64,000 bases of DNA from Lachnospiraceae bacterium A4 (GTDB lineage Bacteria > Bacillota > Clostridia > Lachnospirales > Lachnospiraceae). Shown one piece after another: positions 15,458 to 23,989 of the stretch; within the stretch, counting starts at the first letter, position 1, and the number at the start of each line of letters is the position of its first letter. The position numbers were made by a program, and so were the translations under genes. A model generated the notes under the pieces. The model had not been told where the DNA came from and did not search any database. It saw only the letters and a program-made list of their open reading frames with translations. The DNA is taken from positions 143,876 through 207,875 of the forward strand of contig KE159527.1 of NCBI GenBank assembly GCA_000403215.2, in the 5' to 3' direction.

Positions 15458-17428
15458 CTAATTTCTGCGATACCAGTCCTCCATAGATGCTTCGAGCTCC
15501 TCTGGCTTGAGGCGGTCTGCTTTCAGCGCGCCGCTTCTGACCATCGTACAGATTTCCCGCATCTCTTCCATAATCGCGTCCTTGTCCCCCGGCAGCCGAA
15601 TCAGCCGCACATAGACATTATTTGCATTGAATGACAGATGCTCTTTGACAAATTTTACGCCCAGTCCTTTGCAAACGTTCCAGTTACAGTCCTTCATGCA
15701 ATTGATCAAATACATACTATAGCTGGAGTCCCAATTGATCAAATACATACTATCAGTGTCCTTGTTGGTCAATGCCCTTTGATAAAAGTACGCGCCCGCT
15801 TCCATACAGAGAACCTTATCATTTAACGGAACCCAGTTTACCAGCACCGCATCTGTATCATGCGATGGATGCCGCATCAGCCATTGAAGCATATTCGCAG
15901 CATGGGACACTTGAATTTCTCTTCTGACCGACAAAATATCCGAATTACGACTGCTGCCAAACAATTCATACGCACCTTTTAATTTATCCCAACAGATAAA
16001 ACCAACCGCCTCAAGAATCATCCGCATCCGCTTTTCTGCTATTTTTGACGTTCTCTGGTCTATGAGCTGTGCTTCAAGCCAGTCCGCACAATCCTCGTCG
16101 TTTAGAAGCTTTGTCATCACGGCAGCAGGCAGAAAGTAGGCATCCGCCTGATACAATTCCAGCGCGAGCGCCTGCAAATCTGCATCGGGATTTACCACCA
16201 AAGACTGCATAAGAAGCAGCCCCAGACCACTAATAAATTTACCCATCGGATACAGATACTGCACATTTGCCAGACTTTGCAAAAAATCAAGCCGCCACAT
16301 AATTTTCTCAACAGGATTATGCTGCTTCTTACGTTTCTCAAACAGCGCATTGACCGCAGGCAGATGTTTCAACAGCTTCCTGTAGCATTCACAGCCATGC
16401 GCACCGCCCTTTCCATATAGTGCCCGCATCATATCATGCAACAGATAAAATACATCGCTCTGTTCCTTATCTGCAGCCGAATCCTCATCTATTTTTTCTA
16501 TTTGTTCAAGGACTCGGTCACAGAGTTCTTCTACGACCTCTGCCGCCCAGTTTGAGGACGCATCTACCAGATACCCCAGCACCGCCTTTAGGTTCCTCTC
16601 TGCATACTCCCTGAAATAAGCTGCTGCCCGCACATCTTCCATATTGGCGAGCGCCTTAAAGGCGGCGTCTTTATTTTTGCCACGCTCCTTCTTTGTCAGC
16701 TCCAAAAGAAGCGGCACATTATCCTGATGATGGCGCAGGGCAAAAATCAATGCCTGCCGTACTTCCTTCTGCGCAGTGTCCAGCATTTTGATATAAAAAT
16801 CATTGGCATCTGCCCCGGCAGCCGCCTCAATTACCTCGACACGCCGCACCATCTCTCTCTTGCCTGCGGGATCGAAATTCTGATACAGCAGCGGAAGGAT
16901 ACTCTTGTCCCTGTCCTCACAAAGCCATTTTGTCACATCGTTTGCAAACTCTGCGTAAGAAGCACCCAGTGCCTGCACGAGCGCGCATTTCACACGGTAA
17001 TCCCTGAAAAGCTCAGGGTGTTCCTCGCGGATACGATAGGAGCTGCCGCCTGCTCCTTGCAGCCCCTCCAGCAATTCCTTTAAGACTGAATACGGCGCAT
17101 TGACAATCATGCCAGCCGCTGTCTCCTCCGACTCGAAGATCTCAATCGGAGTGACTTCTCCCTTTATGTCCACTGCGCCAAGCGTGCAGATCACGGCGTC
17201 TGTAAGGGACACTGCCTCCAGCAAAAGACCCTGTGGATTGAGTATGTCATTTGACAATAGCCGTTCTGTCAACTGCCCCACTTTGGCAAAGACTGGTGAT
17301 GCCGCCTCCAATGGCTTGAATGCCTCATATGTCCGCTTTAACCGAAAATCCTCGGCTAACAGGCTCGTCCCCGCCATCGCTGCCGCACGGAGACGCTCCC
17401 GCAGTTCGTTTATTGGTGTTGTATCCAT
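15458..17428 (-). CDS. HEAT-like repeat protein, paralogue 2 of three
   Basis: A 656-residue helical protein with the same plan as paralogue 1: conserved head (ELRERLRAA, EDFRLKRTYEAFKPLEAASP, TDAVICTLGAVDIKG), HEAT-like middle (DKSILPLLYQNFDPAGKREM, KEVRQALIFALRHH), and a C-terminal CNWNVCKGLGVKFVK block. Near the C-terminus a 33-base in-frame tandem duplication (22 identical bases at 15699-15720 and 15732-15753) repeats the SMYLIN motif. The start at 17428 follows GGAGGAAT. The mntA gene ends 44 bases upstream. A scaffold or client-binding role is inferred from the fold type and from linkage to MoxR, VWA and SWIM genes. Confidence 0.75.
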   Translation of the reverse strand: MDTTPINELRERLRAAAMAGTSLLAEDFRLKRTYEAFKPLEAASPVFAKVGQLTERLLSNDILNPQGLLLEAVSLTDAVICTLGAVDIKGEVTPIEIFESEETAAGMIVNAPYSVLKELLEGLQGAGGSSYRIREEHPELFRDYRVKCALVQALGASYAEFANDVTKWLCEDRDKSILPLLYQNFDPAGKREMVRRVEVIEAAAGADANDFYIKMLDTAQKEVRQALIFALRHHQDNVPLLLELTKKERGKNKDAAFKALANMEDVRAAAYFREYAERNLKAVLGYLVDASSNWAAEVVEELCDRVLEQIEKIDEDSAADKEQSDVFYLLHDMMRALYGKGGAHGCECYRKLLKHLPAVNALFEKRKKQHNPVEKIMWRLDFLQSLANVQYLYPMGKFISGLGLLLMQSLVVNPDADLQALALELYQADAYFLPAAVMTKLLNDEDCADWLEAQLIDQRTSKIAEKRMRMILEAVGFICWDKLKGAYELFGSSRNSDILSVRREIQVSHAANMLQWLMRHPSHDTDAVLVNWVPLNDKVLCMEAGAYFYQRALTNKDTDSMYLINWDSSYSMYLINCMKDCNWNVCKGLGVKFVKEHLSFNANNVYVRLIRLPGDKDAIMEEMREICTMVRSGALKADRLKPEELEASMEDWYRRN

Positions 17429-17472
17429 ACTTTATTCCTCCAAATAATTAAGAATTGGCACACGAATCCATA

Positions 17473-17814
17473 TCAATTCATCCACACAGTTTCCTTTTCT
17501 ATTGTTTTATAAGCACTGCTGTTATTCACAGCCAATCCCATATCTAATAGCATTCTATCCATTTTGTCATCATCTTCCTTTAGCGCAGCTAAATCCACAA
17601 TATCAAATTTGATTTTTATTTCTTTATTTAATGCGTCATACAATTTAAAATAATCTTCCCCAGATAATTCACCCTTGCCGGAGACTATAATATCCAAATC
17701 ACTTTTTTCATTTGCCTGTCCCCGCGCATAAGAGCCTGCATATCCAAGCCTATATCCTAAGTTTAACTGCATCAATGCCTTGAATACACAGTCAATCTCC
17801 TTCATTGACAGCAT
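17473..17814 (-). CDS. mntA: MntA-type nucleotidyltransferase antitoxin
   Basis: A 113-residue minimal nucleotidyltransferase. It has the exact GSx10DxD motif of type VII antitoxins: GS at 27-28 and DLD at 39-41, with a third acidic residue in KFDIVDL. Family knowledge: MntA transfers AMP from ATP to a Tyr in the HepT toxin and silences it. The start is ATG 17814 because AATAGGAGG precedes it at 9 bases; a longer frame from 17841 would overlap hepT. It lies immediately downstream of the HEPN gene, the usual order. The pair is more AT-rich than the surrounding cluster, which suggests acquisition. Confidence 0.9.
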   Translation of the reverse strand: MLSMKEIDCVFKALMQLNLGYRLGYAGSYARGQANEKSDLDIIVSGKGELSGEDYFKLYDALNKEIKIKFDIVDLAALKEDDDKMDRMLLDMGLAVNNSSAYKTIEKETVWMN

Positions 17815-17827
17815 AAAATAATACCTC

Positions 17828-18211
17828 CTATTCATTGGCATTTTTATGTTCCTGACAATATTTTATCCTATTCTTGACCTGATCATAACTTCCATTTTGA
17901 ATACAATCCTGCACAAAAGAAAACAAAACTTGTCTGTTTAGTTTTATATAATCATGTGCAATCATATTGCGTACAGGAACTAAATTTCCTGTACTGATAA
18001 AATTTAATACCTGATAAGAATCTGTTGTAAGCTGCCTGCTCAAACTATCAATTTGCAGTATACAAAATGAACAAATATCCATGCAATCCTCATTCAATGC
18101 AAATTCGAATGAAGTTTTGCATTGATATCTTTTTAATGCACTTTTTATTTTATCCATATACGTCAGTATTTTTAATAATACTTGTACATCCCTTGCTAAA
18201 GTTTTCCCCAT
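17828..18211 (-). CDS. hepT: HepT-type HEPN ribonuclease toxin
   Basis: A 127-residue helical HEPN protein. The catalytic and modified residues are visible as RNMIAHDY at 81-88, i.e. Rx4HxY, where Arg and His form the RNase site and Tyr is the residue AMPylated by MntA in characterised type VII systems. Four helices are predicted by eye. It ends 13 bases before the mntA start, so the two are translationally linked. It lies downstream of the SWIM gene (62-base gap) and interrupts the otherwise regular HEAT/SWIM/MoxR array. Cognate toxin-antitoxin function is well supported by motif and order. Confidence 0.9.
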   Translation of the reverse strand: MGKTLARDVQVLLKILTYMDKIKSALKRYQCKTSFEFALNEDCMDICSFCILQIDSLSRQLTTDSYQVLNFISTGNLVPVRNMIAHDYIKLNRQVLFSFVQDCIQNGSYDQVKNRIKYCQEHKNANE

Positions 18212-18273
18212 TTCTCACAAATCCTTGTTTGCACAACAATTCAATAATTGTTATTTGAATAACTACTGCTATA

Positions 18274-19752
18274 TCAATACAGCAGCCGCACCACCGCATC
18301 ATGTGTAACGATGCTGAGCGGCTGTACCATGAGTCTGCGGTTCTCTTTATTGTAGTAAAATGCACCCAAAAGTACCTGATTTTCAAGCAGAGAGGCACTC
18401 GGCAGCATGGAAAGGCGCACGATTGTCTCCTCCAGCTCTGGCATATCGCCCAGCAGGATTGTGTCATTGTTCTTGTCCACCAGCACAAAATCTTCCCCTA
18501 TTTTTCCAATCTGGTTAAAGGCGAGAAGCTTCACCATCATGGGTTGTGTCATTGCATTTTTGAGGAAATTTTTGACAGCCTTTGCCTCCTGCTTGACAGA
18601 GGTCACTGCATGTTCAAAAACTGCTTCATAATCTGATTTTTCGTACTCTCGGATCTGGGCACCGTCCCATCTCACGCGGACATTGCCGTCGCCCGGATAA
18701 AAGACGGCACTCGGAACCTTCGCAACGCCAAAGACCGTATCCTCCTGCTTGACGTATTTGAGTGATTTTAAAGGGCGGTAATTGTAGTTCATATAGACCT
18801 CGCCTGTGTCCAGATCTGCCCAGCAGCCTGTGTCGATGTACTCTTTTCTCGCCTCGTCATATGTCACCCAGAATGAAAGCTGCATCAGATTTGCATCCTT
18901 TTTGCTCTTGCCCAGCTCCTCTAACTCCGACAGCTTCCAGATACCGCCCAGCTCTTCATATAAAACGGTGTCCTCAAGCGTCACATCATCCTTCTCTAAC
19001 TTCTCATTCAAATATTGGCGTGACTTTTTGATCAGTGTCCACAGCTTTTCCAGTACGCTGATCGCCGCATCGTAATGAGACTCATCCTGATCTTTCTGAA
19101 ATGCAGTGATCTCGATCAAAAGCTGGCTGCACAGCCGCTGCGGTCCCGGCAGATAATAGTCGCCCATCTGCTTTGCAAGCTGCTGATACGTCTTGAGCGA
19201 AGCGCCGCCAATCGTGCCAAGCCCCGCAGACATCAGGTCATTGACTACCTTTTCGACGAGGTCCAGCCCCTCTAGCTGTGTTTTGAGCTTCTTCACTCTT
19301 GCATTCTTCGCCGTCTTTGCGGCGGAAGCTTTTTTCTTCTCGGCCTTTTTCTTTTCCTCCTCGGTCATCTCGCTCTCTGGTTTTGCCACCTCGGCTGCCT
19401 TGTTTTCCTTTGCCTGCTTCTTCTCGCGCTTTTTCTGGATATCCTCCGGGATTTCGCAGATGTCAAAGGTCTTTTTCGCAAGCATCTCATACATCAGTGC
19501 CAGACTGTGCTTGCACGGAAACTGCCTGCTGGGGCAGGAACAGCGAAACACGGGATTATTTTCATCTATGTAGTCTGCCGATGTGATATAGTTGCTCTTG
19601 CCGCTGCCTGTGCACTCGCCCATATAGAATGTATCATCCTGCGACTGCTCTAATTTCACAAAGCCGCCTTTCTGTGATATCTTTTTGCCGTTTGAAGCTG
19701 CCGCAGCGTTCGGCGCCAGCGCTAAGATTTGTTGTTCATTGATCTCTCTCAT
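18274..19752 (-). CDS. SWIM zinc-finger protein
   Basis: A 492-residue protein with an N-terminal SWIM domain: Cys71, Cys73, Cys80 and His82 in RCSCPSRQFPCKHSLALMYE, i.e. CxC-x6-CxH, following short beta strands. A charged Lys/Glu/Ala coiled stretch (about 104-155) links it to a helical and mixed C-terminal half with ESHYDAAISVLEKLW and YIDTGCWADLDTGEVYMNY. SWIM domains bind zinc and contact DNA or protein. The gene lies between HEAT-like paralogue 3 (41 bases upstream) and hepT. In this context it is more likely a recognition subunit of the MoxR/VWA module than a transposase. The start follows GGAAAGG. Confidence 0.88.
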   Translation of the reverse strand: MREINEQQILALAPNAAAASNGKKISQKGGFVKLEQSQDDTFYMGECTGSGKSNYITSADYIDENNPVFRCSCPSRQFPCKHSLALMYEMLAKKTFDICEIPEDIQKKREKKQAKENKAAEVAKPESEMTEEEKKKAEKKKASAAKTAKNARVKKLKTQLEGLDLVEKVVNDLMSAGLGTIGGASLKTYQQLAKQMGDYYLPGPQRLCSQLLIEITAFQKDQDESHYDAAISVLEKLWTLIKKSRQYLNEKLEKDDVTLEDTVLYEELGGIWKLSELEELGKSKKDANLMQLSFWVTYDEARKEYIDTGCWADLDTGEVYMNYNYRPLKSLKYVKQEDTVFGVAKVPSAVFYPGDGNVRVRWDGAQIREYEKSDYEAVFEHAVTSVKQEAKAVKNFLKNAMTQPMMVKLLAFNQIGKIGEDFVLVDKNNDTILLGDMPELEETIVRLSMLPSASLLENQVLLGAFYYNKENRRLMVQPLSIVTHDAVVRLLY

Positions 19753-19793
19753 GTGATTTCGATTCCTTTCCTCTATAAAATAATATGATAAGC

Positions 19794-21761
19794 CTACAAC
19801 TGCTTCCTCAGCTTTTTGCTGTACTCTGCCACCTCCGCGGTCATGCCCTTGATCGTCTGCTCCTCCGCCAGCTTGATAAATTCGTCAAGTTCTGCCAGCA
19901 CTGCCTCCATGTCGCCCGGAAGCCTCTGGAAAAAGGCGCGTATCTGCCACGGTTCTCTGGCGATGATATTGCCAAGAACCAACGCAAAGACGCTCGAAAG
20001 CCCCTTGCATTTTTTCCATCCGCAGCTCTGCATATATTCCAGATAGGAATACAGCATTGAGGATGCGGGTGTTCCGCCATGCCGCCCAATCGCAAGACAT
20101 CTGTCATAAAACCATTCTCCCACCTTAGCACATTCCGCCGGGTCGTCTTTGTTTGTCCATTGGTAAACCAGCTCGTCCCATCCTGCCTGCATCATCCAGT
20201 CTAAGATGGCTCTGTGTCCGGGAATATCTATTGTGCGCTTTACCTCCTCATCACTTCCCTGTGTGTGACCAGTCGCAACATACGCATGCCGCGACGCGTC
20301 CCACTGGATATACTGCAATGCAGCTTTGATTGCAGTCAGTTTATTCACATCAGCTTTCGCATAGACGCCATCACTTAACTGTGCATCAAACCATTCTGTA
20401 CAGTGTTCATCGCGGCACAGCTTCACCAGTGACGCCGCTGTCAGAAAGTAGACATTCTCCTTTGCCTGCGCCATGATAAAATCCGCTATTTGTGGTGCGT
20501 CATTCAGGACAAACGAGCTTGCCAGATGCATACCGATCACCTGATCCCACGGACGCTTCTTCTTGTCATTCCAGCTCTTATATCCGGTTGTGATGACATC
20601 ATAATTCATATCTTTGCTGATGACTTTGAGCTCTTCCTGATGTGCAAGCAGCTCCTGATAACATGCAATCACTTCATCGCCGCTCTTGCCGATCAGCGCC
20701 TCCACGCATTGACAAAACTCATATTTCAGGGTATTTTTGAGCGGGCATTTGTTCTCATCATCACAGTTACATTTGGCACAGATCTCATTGTCCGACCGCC
20801 TCAGCTCGTCCTTCGATGCCAGTACCTTCGCAAGCAGCTCCATACACAGCCGGGCAATCAGCTTTGACGCACTCTTTGTCGTCGATGTCAGCAGACATCT
20901 GCATACGGTTGAGAGCCCTTTCTTCGCCATTTTCTCATAAATGACAACCACTCTGTCGTCGTCCATACACCCCAGTGACTCAAGTGCCATCTCTTTATTT
21001 TTGCCCTTTTCTGTCTGTGCCAGTTGCAGCAGCAGTTCGATATTGGACTGGTCCAGACGCAGCAGGCGGAGCAGTTCCAGACGAATATCCTTCGTGGCAT
21101 CTGGAAGCATTTCGCGGTAAAAATCGTTCTCTTTTGCCCCGGCAATGCTCCCGATCAGTTGTAATCTGCGCATCATTTCTATTCTGCCCTTTGGATTAAA
21201 ATCCTTTTTTAATAAAGGAACAATCGACTCATCCTCGCCAAACAGCATCGTCTGTACCAGCCCGGCAAGCTCTGTATAAGAGGCGCCAAGTGCCTTGACC
21301 ATCGCATGTTTCACACGGTAATCTTTAAAAATCCAAGACTTTGTTTCGTACAGATTCTCCACATATGCATAGTGACCGCTGCCGCTGGTGGTCAGTGCTT
21401 CGATCAATTCCTTTACCAGTGAACAGGGTGCAGGAACCATCACACTCCCCAGATGTCCGGCAGCACTCGCGAGTCCAGCCGCCTCGACATTCCCTTCCAC
21501 CTCCACTGCCGCCAAAGTACAGATCACTGCGTCGAGCAGTGTGACTGCCTCGAGCAGTGCAAACTGTGGACATGGACAATCCGGCGACAAAAGCTGTGCC
21601 GTCAACTGCCCTGCTTTTGCAAAGACTGGCGAAGCTGCCTCCAATGGTTTCAATGCCTCCAGAGCACGCCGCAGACGAAAATCTTCCGACAATAGATTGA
21701 CCCCTGCGAGCATGGCTGCACGTAGACGCTCACGCAGCTCATATACTGGTTTTACATCCAT
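19794..21761 (-). CDS. HEAT-like repeat protein, paralogue 3 of three, with a Cys cluster
   Basis: A 655-residue helical protein with the shared head (ELRERLRAA, EDFRLRRALEALKPLEAASP, DAVICTLAAVEVEG), HEAT-like middle (KDIRLELLRLLRLDQSN, KGKNKEMALESLG) and a C-terminal CGWKKCKGLSSVFALV block. Unlike its paralogues it carries a Cys cluster, CAKCNCDDENKC, near residues 328-339, spaced C-x2-C-x-C-x5-C, followed by EFCQC; this could bind zinc or an iron-sulfur cluster. The start is ATG 21761 after GGAGGAGAATGTG. It is the first HEAT gene of the array, 16 bases after the thioesterase gene and upstream of the SWIM gene. Confidence 0.75.
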   Translation of the reverse strand: MDVKPVYELRERLRAAMLAGVNLLSEDFRLRRALEALKPLEAASPVFAKAGQLTAQLLSPDCPCPQFALLEAVTLLDAVICTLAAVEVEGNVEAAGLASAAGHLGSVMVPAPCSLVKELIEALTTSGSGHYAYVENLYETKSWIFKDYRVKHAMVKALGASYTELAGLVQTMLFGEDESIVPLLKKDFNPKGRIEMMRRLQLIGSIAGAKENDFYREMLPDATKDIRLELLRLLRLDQSNIELLLQLAQTEKGKNKEMALESLGCMDDDRVVVIYEKMAKKGLSTVCRCLLTSTTKSASKLIARLCMELLAKVLASKDELRRSDNEICAKCNCDDENKCPLKNTLKYEFCQCVEALIGKSGDEVIACYQELLAHQEELKVISKDMNYDVITTGYKSWNDKKKRPWDQVIGMHLASSFVLNDAPQIADFIMAQAKENVYFLTAASLVKLCRDEHCTEWFDAQLSDGVYAKADVNKLTAIKAALQYIQWDASRHAYVATGHTQGSDEEVKRTIDIPGHRAILDWMMQAGWDELVYQWTNKDDPAECAKVGEWFYDRCLAIGRHGGTPASSMLYSYLEYMQSCGWKKCKGLSSVFALVLGNIIAREPWQIRAFFQRLPGDMEAVLAELDEFIKLAEEQTIKGMTAEVAEYSKKLRKQL

Positions 21762-21777
21762 CACATTCTCCTCCTTT

Positions 21778-22206
21778 TCATTGCATCATCTTTCGAAAAC
21801 ATACATCTATCTCAGGATTGTCGTGTTTTAACGAAATGACATGCCCGTCACTGTCCAAAAAACAATGTGTGCTTTTCCCTTGCGTGCGAAGCTCTCCCGT
21901 GCTGCTGTCTGTCACCTCATATTCCAAATCAAGCCTCACCCCGTTATACTTCACCACTTTGACCTGAATCTGAACAGTATCATCAAAATGCACCATGCTT
22001 TTATATTGACAGCTTACGGAGACAACGGGACTGATAATCCCTTTTTTCTCCATATCGCAGTAGGAAATCCCAAACTGGCTCATAGCGTCCATCCGCGCCT
22101 CCTCCATCCAACGGATATAGTTGGAATGGTGGACAATCCCCATCTGGTCTGTCTCATAATATTTCGCATGATGCATGTATGGTCTGATATGATTTTCTGT
22201 GCTCAT
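21778..22206 (-). CDS. Hot-dog fold acyl-CoA thioesterase (4HBT/YbgC type)
   Basis: A 142-residue single hot-dog protein. The active-site region reads YYETDQMGIVHHSNYIRWME, with the Asp and His pattern of 4-hydroxybenzoyl-CoA/YbgC thioesterases that hydrolyse acyl-CoA. The start is placed at ATG 22206, 11 bases after AGGGGAG; ATG 22230 is an alternative. It is the first gene of the long array, behind a terminator and a candidate promoter. Its link to the MoxR module may be only positional. Substrate unknown. Confidence 0.88.
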   Translation of the reverse strand: MSTENHIRPYMHHAKYYETDQMGIVHHSNYIRWMEEARMDAMSQFGISYCDMEKKGIISPVVSVSCQYKSMVHFDDTVQIQVKVVKYNGVRLDLEYEVTDSSTGELRTQGKSTHCFLDSDGHVISLKHDNPEIDVCFRKMMQ

Positions 22207-22313
22207 CTTTTGAATCGCTCCCCTTTTCATGAATCAATATAATTTCATACAAATCATATTTCTAAAGATTTGTTTAGCTGTAAACTTGTCGTATTTCATC
22301 AAATCTAATAAAT

Positions 22314-22322
22314 ATCATAACA
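22314..22322 (-). promoter_or_regulatory. Candidate extended -10 promoter for the thioesterase/SWIM/MoxR array
   Basis: On the minus strand TGTTATGAT is an extended -10 element (TGnTATGAT) about 110 bases upstream of the thioesterase start and downstream of a terminator. No convincing -35 is seen at 17 bases. It is the only plausible start for the 19-kb minus-strand array that I found. Confidence 0.4.
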
Positions 22323-22351
22323 CATTCCTGCAGAAAAATATATAAAATGTC

Positions 22352-22389
22352 AATAAAAATAAAAACCACTTCACAACTTATGGAAGTGG
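22352..22389 (-). terminator. Rho-independent terminator of the AAA/nuclease gene
   Basis: Minus-strand CCACTTC and GAAGTGG form a 7-base-pair stem with a 10-base loop, followed by TTTTTATTTTT. The stem overlaps the stop codon of the gene at 22378-23970. It separates the pgeF unit from the thioesterase/MoxR array. Confidence 0.8.
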
Positions 22390-23970
22390 CTTTGATTCCT
22401 TTTTTGTCCGCTCAATCACACAGCTATGCGGTTTGTTGGGACAATCCTTATTGTAATTGATTCCCACAAGCAGTATGTCACCCACATAACCTTCAAGTGC
22501 CTGTACATAATTTCTGTCTCGAATCTGGTGTATTGCTGTCTGAGCTGTTTTTTGATATTTTAATTCCACTACAAACGCCGGCTTCGCAGTACGGGGCTGC
22601 GGCAGAAAAACAATATCCGCAAATCCCTTTCCAGCGGGAAGCTCCCGTATGAGCTTATAATCCTTTCTCGCACTGTAGTACGCAAGTCCGATCGCACATG
22701 CAAGAGAATTTTCATCATTGTAGGTCAAGATCGAAGCAGCTTCTGTATGCGCCTTGTCCAGTGCTTTTGCTACACTTTTCTCATCGCAACGAAGCGTGTC
22801 CTCGAGAAGTCTCTCCGATGCCTTTAATACATTCATAACCTCTGACCAGCCGCCGACACTCATGGCATTCTCAAACTCCATGATAATCTCTTTATTTGGA
22901 ATGAACGCCTCCGCTGACAATGCATCATACCCTAGATACCCCAAGTGAATCAAGAGCGTCAAGACATCGTCCTTGATTTTAAAATTGCGCATATCATTCT
23001 GAAAGCTGCGTGTGTTCACCCTGACACGGCCGCCGCCAAGCATGTGCACAATATCCGCCCTCAGTCCGTCAAAATCCATTTCTATATAGATTTTCAATGC
23101 ATCATATGCCTCCGTGGCAGTCCAGTAATTTAAATATTTATGCCGGCGCATTGCCTCCACAACCGATTTCGGATTGTAGATGTGGTGATACGTGGTGAAC
23201 CTATAGCCGTCATACCAGCTATTGATTTCGTGAAAATCCATCGAAAAACGCTCACATAATTCTGCCACTTCCATCTCTGTAAATCCCGTATATTCCTCAA
23301 AGATGTCTTGTTCTGTCATCGAGTACTCCGTAAACATATTCAATGCCGAGTGCTCTCCATACTTTTTTACAGGCAATATTCCGGTTACATAGGCAAGTGC
23401 TATATACGGCTGGTCTTTGATAAGATTTCTCAGGAAATCAAGGTACTGTTTCTGCATTGTTTCGGATTCCTGCCGCTCGCGCATCACACAGTCCCACTCG
23501 TCAATCAAAAGAATAAACTGTCTGCCCGTCTCTACGTATATCTTCCTCAGTGCAGCCGCCAATCCCAGCGCTGGTTCCCTCAGATCTTCACCGTATTCCC
23601 GCCAAAACTCTTTGAGCACCTCCCGCTCTAAATACTTTGTCAAAGGCTCCGATTCCGCCTCAATCAAAAACTGCTGCATATTTAGAAAGATCACATCATA
23701 TTGATTCAGATGCTCGTAAAAGGTATCTGCGTTTTCTATCTTGCGCCCCTGAAATAACTTTGTTGAATCACAGCCGCGGCTGTAATAGGCGGCAAGCATT
23801 TTCAGCGCCATTGACTTCCCAAAGCGCCTCGGTCTGCTGACACAGATGTATTGCTGTTCGGTATTGATCAGCTCATTGGTACAGGCGATCAGTCCTGTCT
23901 TATCCACATAAATCTTTGATCGCACCGCTTTCCAAAAGCCTTTGTTATCTGGATTCAGGTAATACCCCAT
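22378..23970 (-). CDS. AAA-ATPase-like protein with PD-(D/E)XK nuclease domain
   Basis: A 530-residue relative of the protein at 261-1964. Walker A-like RPRRFGKS lies near residues 46-53, preceded by KIYVDKTGL. A Walker B-like FILLIDEWDCVM follows near 150, and the C-terminal nuclease core shows an Asp in FADIVFLPQ and FVVELKYQ. It fits AAA-ATPase_like plus PDDEXK_9. Family function is not known. It starts 19 bases after pgeF ends and is closed by its own terminator, so it rides at the end of the pgeF transcript. The start ATG 23970 opens MGYYLNPDNKGF, which is typical of the family. Confidence 0.8.
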   Translation of the reverse strand: MGYYLNPDNKGFWKAVRSKIYVDKTGLIACTNELINTEQQYICVSRPRRFGKSMALKMLAAYYSRGCDSTKLFQGRKIENADTFYEHLNQYDVIFLNMQQFLIEAESEPLTKYLEREVLKEFWREYGEDLREPALGLAAALRKIYVETGRQFILLIDEWDCVMRERQESETMQKQYLDFLRNLIKDQPYIALAYVTGILPVKKYGEHSALNMFTEYSMTEQDIFEEYTGFTEMEVAELCERFSMDFHEINSWYDGYRFTTYHHIYNPKSVVEAMRRHKYLNYWTATEAYDALKIYIEMDFDGLRADIVHMLGGGRVRVNTRSFQNDMRNFKIKDDVLTLLIHLGYLGYDALSAEAFIPNKEIIMEFENAMSVGGWSEVMNVLKASERLLEDTLRCDEKSVAKALDKAHTEAASILTYNDENSLACAIGLAYYSARKDYKLIRELPAGKGFADIVFLPQPRTAKPAFVVELKYQKTAQTAIHQIRDRNYVQALEGYVGDILLVGINYNKDCPNKPHSCVIERTKKESKPLP

Positions 23971-23989
23971 ACACTCACCCCGCTGTGGT

